In this document: positions 60,291-64,000 of the stretch, one piece after another | How the letters are laid out: each line of letters begins with the position of its first letter | Numbering within the stretch: position 1 is the first letter of the stretch | NCBI GenBank assembly: GCA_963738305.1 | Contig: CAVTVU010000001.1 | Location: forward strand, 186,001-250,000 | Direction of reading: 5' to 3' | DNA length: 64,000 nt | Source of the DNA: JBBRHQ01 sp963738305 | Lineage (GTDB): Bacteria; Actinomycetota; Thermoleophilia; Solirubrobacterales; 70-9 | Position numbers and translations under genes: made by a program | The notes under the pieces: generated by a model | What the model saw: only the letters and a program-made list of their open reading frames with translations | What the model was told of the DNA's origin: nothing | Database searches by the model: none

Positions 60291-61724
60291 ATGGCAACAC
60301 CCGAGGTCATCGCAGAGCAGCAGGAAGTCGCCGGGATCAACGCCGACTACAAGGAGAAGTTCGGCTTCCACGATCCCGAGACCGGCTACGCCTACAAGGC
60401 GCCGAAGGGGCTCTCGCGCGAGGTCGTCGAGTCGATCTCCGAATACAAGGACGAGCCGCAGTGGATGCGGGACTTCCGGCTGAAGGCGCTGGAGCACTTC
60501 GAGAGCCGCCCCACCCCGAACTGGGGCGGGGACCTCGAGCAAATCGACTTCGACGACATCCACTACTTCGTCCGCGCCTCGGATCGCAACAGCCGCGACT
60601 GGAGCGAGGTCCCCGACGACATCAAGAACACCTTCGACCGGCTCGGCATCCCGGAGGCCGAGCGCAAGTTCCTCTCCGGGGTCGGCGCCCAGTACGAGTC
60701 GGAGGTGGTCTACCACCAGGTCAACGAGAAGCTCGAGGCCCAGGGCGTGATCTTCACCGACATGGACACCGCCCTGCGCGAGCACGAAGACCTCGTCCGC
60801 GAGTACTGGGCCACGGTGATCCCGCCCAACGACAACAAGCTGGCAGCGCTGAACTCGGCCGTCTGGTCGGGCGGCTCCTTCGTCTACGTCCCCGCCGGAG
60901 TCAAGGTCGAGATGCCTCTGCAGGCCTACTTCCGGATCAACACCGAGAACATGGGCCAGTTCGAGCGGACGCTGATCATCGCCGAGGAGGGCGCCGACGT
61001 CCACTACATCGAGGGCTGCACCGCACCTGTCTACTCCACCGACTCGCTGCACTCGGCGGTGGTCGAGATCATTGCCAAGCCGAGCTCGCGGGTCCGCTAC
61101 ACGACCGTCCAGAACTGGTCCCAGAACGTCTACAACCTGGTCACGAAGCGGGCGGTCGCCCACGAGCGGGCGACGATGGAGTGGGTCGACTGCAACCTCG
61201 GCTCGAAGCTGACCATGAAGTACCCCTCGATCTACCTGCTCGGCCCCGAGGCCCACGGCGAGCTCCTCTCGATCGCCTTCGCCGGCAACGGTCAGCACCA
61301 GGACGCCGGGGGCAAGATCATCCACGCGGCACCCCGGACCTCCTCCTCGATCTTCTCCAAGTCGATCTCCAAGGACGGCGGCCGCAGCACCTACCGAGGC
61401 CTCCTCGAGGTCGCCAGTGGCGCCACCGAGTCTCGCTCCAAGGTCGTCTGCGACGCGCTGCTGCTCGATGAGGAGTCCCGCTCGGACACCTACCCGACGA
61501 TCCGTATCGACGAGAACGACGCCGACGTCGGCCACGAGGCGACGGTCTCGAAGATCGGCGACGAGCAGATCTTCTACCTGCAGAGCCACGGCCTCGACGA
61601 GGAGGAGGCCTCGAAGATGATCGTCAACGGCTTCATCGAGCCGGTGACGAAGGAGCTTCCGATGGAGTACGCGGTCGAGCTGAACCGGCTGATCGAGCTG
61701 CAGATGGAGGGCAGCATTGGTTAG
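60291..61724 (+). CDS. sufB: Iron-sulfur cluster assembly protein SufB
   Basis: A 477-residue intact SufB. YKEKFGFHDPETGYAYKAPKGLSREVVESIS, WMRDFRLKALEHF, PAGVKVEMPLQAYFRIN, EGADVHYIEGCTAPVY, WSQNVYNLVTKRA, GSKLTMKYPSIYLLG and ESRSKVVCDALLLDE are family stretches; the conserved Cys of VVCDAL and the acidic/His residues of the core form the nascent cluster site. It forms the SufB-SufC2-SufD scaffold. sufD starts within its 3' end. Unlike sufC, sufS and sufU the sequence has no frame break. Confidence 0.93.
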   Translation: MATPEVIAEQQEVAGINADYKEKFGFHDPETGYAYKAPKGLSREVVESISEYKDEPQWMRDFRLKALEHFESRPTPNWGGDLEQIDFDDIHYFVRASDRNSRDWSEVPDDIKNTFDRLGIPEAERKFLSGVGAQYESEVVYHQVNEKLEAQGVIFTDMDTALREHEDLVREYWATVIPPNDNKLAALNSAVWSGGSFVYVPAGVKVEMPLQAYFRINTENMGQFERTLIIAEEGADVHYIEGCTAPVYSTDSLHSAVVEIIAKPSSRVRYTTVQNWSQNVYNLVTKRAVAHERATMEWVDCNLGSKLTMKYPSIYLLGPEAHGELLSIAFAGNGQHQDAGGKIIHAAPRTSSSIFSKSISKDGGRSTYRGLLEVASGATESRSKVVCDALLLDEESRSDTYPTIRIDENDADVGHEATVSKIGDEQIFYLQSHGLDEEEASKMIVNGFIEPVTKELPMEYAVELNRLIELQMEGSIG

Positions 61725-62904
61725 CGCCGCAGCGACCGAACCGGCTTGGCTTCAGGAGAGGCGCCGCAGAGGCGCCTCTCTCTCCGAGGAGCTGCCCCTC
61801 CCCGACGCCAAGGCAAAGGGCTGGGAGTTCACCGACCTGGCCGGCCTCGATCTCGAAGCCTTTGTCCAGGCCCCCGCCCCCGAGCACTCTTCCTCCGAGC
61901 CCTCCGGGGAGGGCGTGATGGTGACGTCGCTGCGCGAGGCGCTGGAGACCCGTCACGAGCTGCTGCGTGAGCGACTCGGCTCGCTGGTCGCGATGGAGGA
62001 CCCGTTCGTCGCCCGCAACGACGCCGTCTGGAGCGACGGGGTGCTGATCCACGTTCCCGGCGGGGTGCGCGTCGACGAGCCGATCCGGATCGACCTCAGT
62101 CTCTCCGAGCAGGGCTCGGCGGTCAATTGGCGGACCCTCATCGTCCTCGAGCCGGGAGCCGAGGCCGAGGTCTGGGAGCACCACGACTCGCCCGACGACT
62201 CGACCGAGGGCCTGCTGAACTCGGTCGTCGAGCTTTCGGTGGGCGAGGGGGCCAACCTGCGCTACGTCTCCAGCCAGGACATCTCGGAGTCAGCCTGGAT
62301 CTTCGCCACCCAGCGGGCCGAGGTCGAGCGCGACGCCCGGCTCGACTGGACGGCGCTCGGGTTCGGCTCGGCCCGCGGCAAGGTGCGGATGGAGACCAAG
62401 CTGGCGGGGCCGGGTGCCGAGGCGCGTGTGACGGGCGGCTACGCGGGCGGGGCCGGGCAGCACCTCGACTACGACACCACCCAGGAGCATGCTGCCCCGA
62501 ACACCACCTCCGATCTCGCCTTCCGGGGCGTCCTCGGCGCCGGCTCGACCGCGGTCTGGCGGGGGATGATCAAGGTCGATCCCGGCGCCCAGCAGACCGA
62601 CGCCTTCCAGGAGAGCCGCAACCTGCTGCTCTCGACCGAGGCGCACGCCGACGCGATCCCGGGGCTGGAGATCCTCGCCAACGACGTGCGCTGCACCCAC
62701 GCGGCAGCGGTCGCCCAGATCGACCGCGATCAGCTCTTCTACCTGACCTCGCGCGGGCTGGCGCCCGCGGAGGCGAAGACTCTGATCGTCGAAGGCTTCC
62801 TCGAGTCCCTGGTCGAGCGGCTCCCCGCGGGCTCGGTCCGCGATCGGGTCTCTGCTGCCCTCGCCGAGCGCCTCGCGCAGGTGCTCGCTCAGCCCGGCGG
62901 CTGA
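61717..62904 (+). CDS. sufD: Iron-sulfur cluster assembly protein SufD
   Basis: A 395-residue SufD. KGWEFTDLAGLDLEAF near the N-terminus, GVLIHVPGGVRVDEPIRIDLSL, EPGAEAEVWEHHDSP, WRGMIKVDPGAQQTDAFQESRNLLLSTEAHADAIPGLEI and DVRCTHAAAVAQIDRDQLFYLTSRGL are typical of the SufB/SufD beta-helix. TTG start overlaps the last eight bases of sufB. It completes the scaffold with SufB and SufC, the latter encoded 9 kb upstream. Confidence 0.92.
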   Translation: MVSAAATEPAWLQERRRRGASLSEELPLPDAKAKGWEFTDLAGLDLEAFVQAPAPEHSSSEPSGEGVMVTSLREALETRHELLRERLGSLVAMEDPFVARNDAVWSDGVLIHVPGGVRVDEPIRIDLSLSEQGSAVNWRTLIVLEPGAEAEVWEHHDSPDDSTEGLLNSVVELSVGEGANLRYVSSQDISESAWIFATQRAEVERDARLDWTALGFGSARGKVRMETKLAGPGAEARVTGGYAGGAGQHLDYDTTQEHAAPNTTSDLAFRGVLGAGSTAVWRGMIKVDPGAQQTDAFQESRNLLLSTEAHADAIPGLEILANDVRCTHAAAVAQIDRDQLFYLTSRGLAPAEAKTLIVEGFLESLVERLPAGSVRDRVSAALAERLAQVLAQPGG

Positions 62905-63086
62905 CCGCGGCCGCCGTTGGGGTCCTTGCGGCGCTGCTCCTCCTCTCGCTCGCGGCGCTCGGCCCGCTTCTCGGCGATCGTCGTGCGCACGATCGCGAAG
63001 ACGACGATTGCCACCGGCGGCACGTAGAGCAGCCAGAGCCAGTGCCCGACGTGGGCGAGCGGCAGGATCAGCGCTCCGGCGCTCAT
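62889..63086 (-). CDS. Small membrane protein
   Basis: A 65-residue protein with one or two membrane segments (LILPLAHVGHWLWLLYVPPVAIVVFAIVRTTI) and a strongly charged tail (AEKRAERREREEEQRRKDPNG). Its ATG overlaps the stop of the preceding fenitrothion-hydrolase-like gene, so it belongs to that operon; such small partners regularly follow it in actinobacteria. The 3' end overlaps sufD by 16 bases, convergent. Confidence 0.7.
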   Translation of the reverse strand: MSAGALILPLAHVGHWLWLLYVPPVAIVVFAIVRTTIAEKRAERREREEEQRRKDPNGGRGQPPG

Positions 63087-64000
63087 CCGTTGCCCGAGGA
63101 GAGCAGGTAGAGGCCGAAGCAGGTGAAGGCGACCATCACGGCCAGCATCCAGTACTGCGATCGCGCCGCCTGCCGGTAGTCCTGCCAGTAGGCGACCGCC
63201 CGGTCGTGGGCGAGCATCAGGCCGATCACGTGGCCGACCACCAGCGCCCCGACCTGCACGTACCAGATTGCGTTGGCACTGACCACGGTGTAGTCGACGC
63301 CGCTCGACGCCGTCCCGAACAGGTCGGTGGTCGTCGTCCCGAGCGGGTCGGAGAGCAGGTAGGTGAACTGCGCCTGCTCCTGGAAGACGAAGAGGCTGAA
63401 GTAGTGGGCAACGAGGTAGGCGAAGGCGATCGGGATCAGCGTGTGGGCGAACCCCGTGCGCAGGGTCTCGATCGCCGGCGCTCCCCGCACGGTGCGCATC
63501 CCCTGCACGCCGAGCAGGTAGACGATCGCGATCCCGGCGACGCAGATCAGCAGGAAGATCGTGTCGGCGCCGCGCAGCGCCCACGTCAGGTCGACCCCGC
63601 GGTCGGCCAGCCAGTTGAAGGTGTCGAGCAGTGGCTGCTTCAGAGCCCCCTCCTGGGCGCCGTCGAAGCTGGTGGTGCCGATCGAGGCGATCACCACGGC
63701 GGCCGATCCCGGCACGGTGGCCCAGCGGGTCGCGGCGGCCAGCGGGCGCCTCACCCCGAGTCTGCCGTCGCGAGCTTCGAACGCGCCGAGCTGCGAGAAC
63801 ATCCCGAAGTAGACCGAGAAGACCTCGCCGTTGCGGCACCAGACCTCGGTTCCGAAGACCGCCATCATCGCAAGCGTGTAGAAGCTGTAGAAGATCGCCG
63901 CGACCGCCGCGGCGTGCGGCGAGAGCCCCACCGCCACTCCGCCACTCGAGCCATAGATGATCTCCAGCCAGACGACCGCGACCAGCCCGACCGCGGCCGG
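63083..64000 (-). CDS. Fenitrothion-hydrolase-like membrane protein, partial
   Basis: The C-terminal 305 residues or so of a polytopic membrane protein that runs off the right edge. VLWLE-like start, FYSFYTLAMMAVFGTEVWCRNGEVFSVYFGMFSQLGAFE, VIASIGTTSFDGAQEG, TGFAHTLIPIAFAYLVAHYFSLFVFQEQAQFTYLLSDPLG and SANAIWYVQVGALVVGHVIGLMLAHDRAVAYW are characteristic of the large membrane family named after Burkholderia FedA. Histidines in AYLVAHYFSL, VVGHVIGLMLAHD are conserved and may bind metal or heme. The native role is unknown; the organophosphate name comes from one member. Confidence 0.8.
   Translation of the reverse strand, partial: PAAVGLVAVVWLEIIYGSSGGVAVGLSPHAAAVAAIFYSFYTLAMMAVFGTEVWCRNGEVFSVYFGMFSQLGAFEARDGRLGVRRPLAAATRWATVPGSAAVVIASIGTTSFDGAQEGALKQPLLDTFNWLADRGVDLTWALRGADTIFLLICVAGIAIVYLLGVQGMRTVRGAPAIETLRTGFAHTLIPIAFAYLVAHYFSLFVFQEQAQFTYLLSDPLGTTTTDLFGTASSGVDYTVVSANAIWYVQVGALVVGHVIGLMLAHDRAVAYWQDYRQAARSQYWMLAVMVAFTCFGLYLLSSGNG

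Overview
The window is high-GC actinobacterial DNA, most like class Thermoleophilia (order Solirubrobacterales). This rests on the GC-rich codon use, a collagen-like secreted protein with a DADLLDGL segment, many small lipoproteins and beta-helix proteins, Flp-type pilin, SARP regulator, fenitrothion-hydrolase-like membrane protein and frequent GTG/TTG starts with ATGA-type overlaps. This is inference from gene content; no marker RNA gene is present.

Positions 1-18,000 are an accessory stretch of short secreted proteins, lipoproteins and membrane proteins (serine hydrolase, PGRP-type amidase, two SnoaL-like proteins, two beta-helix or RTX-type genes, PrsW-like protease, zinc metallopeptidase). 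Most are broken by one to three frameshifts. It also holds a serine recombinase, two copies of a phage-type helix-turn-helix gene and a tRNA 3'-end fragment abutting a truncated RTX gene, which together look like remains of an integrated element.

Positions 18,200-35,000 are mostly intact: a glycosyltransferase, coiled-coil/HhH proteins, a histone-deacetylase-family amidohydrolase, nadB, a hydantoinase/oxoprolinase pair with an alpha/beta hydrolase, DUF1802 and DUF1152 genes, an ECF sigma factor with a membrane beta-propeller partner, and a rhodanese-ThiF activating enzyme with the sulfur carrier cysO. A large SARP/AAA regulator (35.2-38.7 kb) diverges from a three-gene operon with an LPFTG surface protein and a polyprenyl-phosphate sugar transferase. 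An amino-acid ABC transporter (41.0-43.8 kb) diverges from cysM and mec.

Together moeZ-like, cysO, cysM and mec make the complete protein-thiocarboxylate route to cysteine known from Mycobacterium tuberculosis, here split into two loci that share a 26-bp palindrome in front of each. Positions 47.7-51.4 kb hold htpX, a NarL-type two-component pair and an acetyltransferase. The SUF iron-sulfur system is also split: Rrf2 regulator-sufC-sufS-sufU at 51.4-54.9 kb and Rieske-sufB-sufD at 59.9-62.9 kb, both starting just behind the same 22-bp box. Between them lie an OmpR-type two-component system and an apbE/ferric-reductase-like operon. The right end is a partial fenitrothion-hydrolase-like gene.

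A family of double-hairpin repeats (six clear copies, three of them in a perfect 65-bp tandem) lies between genes; its stems change in compensating fashion between copies, and one copy supplies the last codons and stop of cysO. Many conserved genes between 45 and 55 kb carry single-base insertions, which I read mainly as sequence errors.
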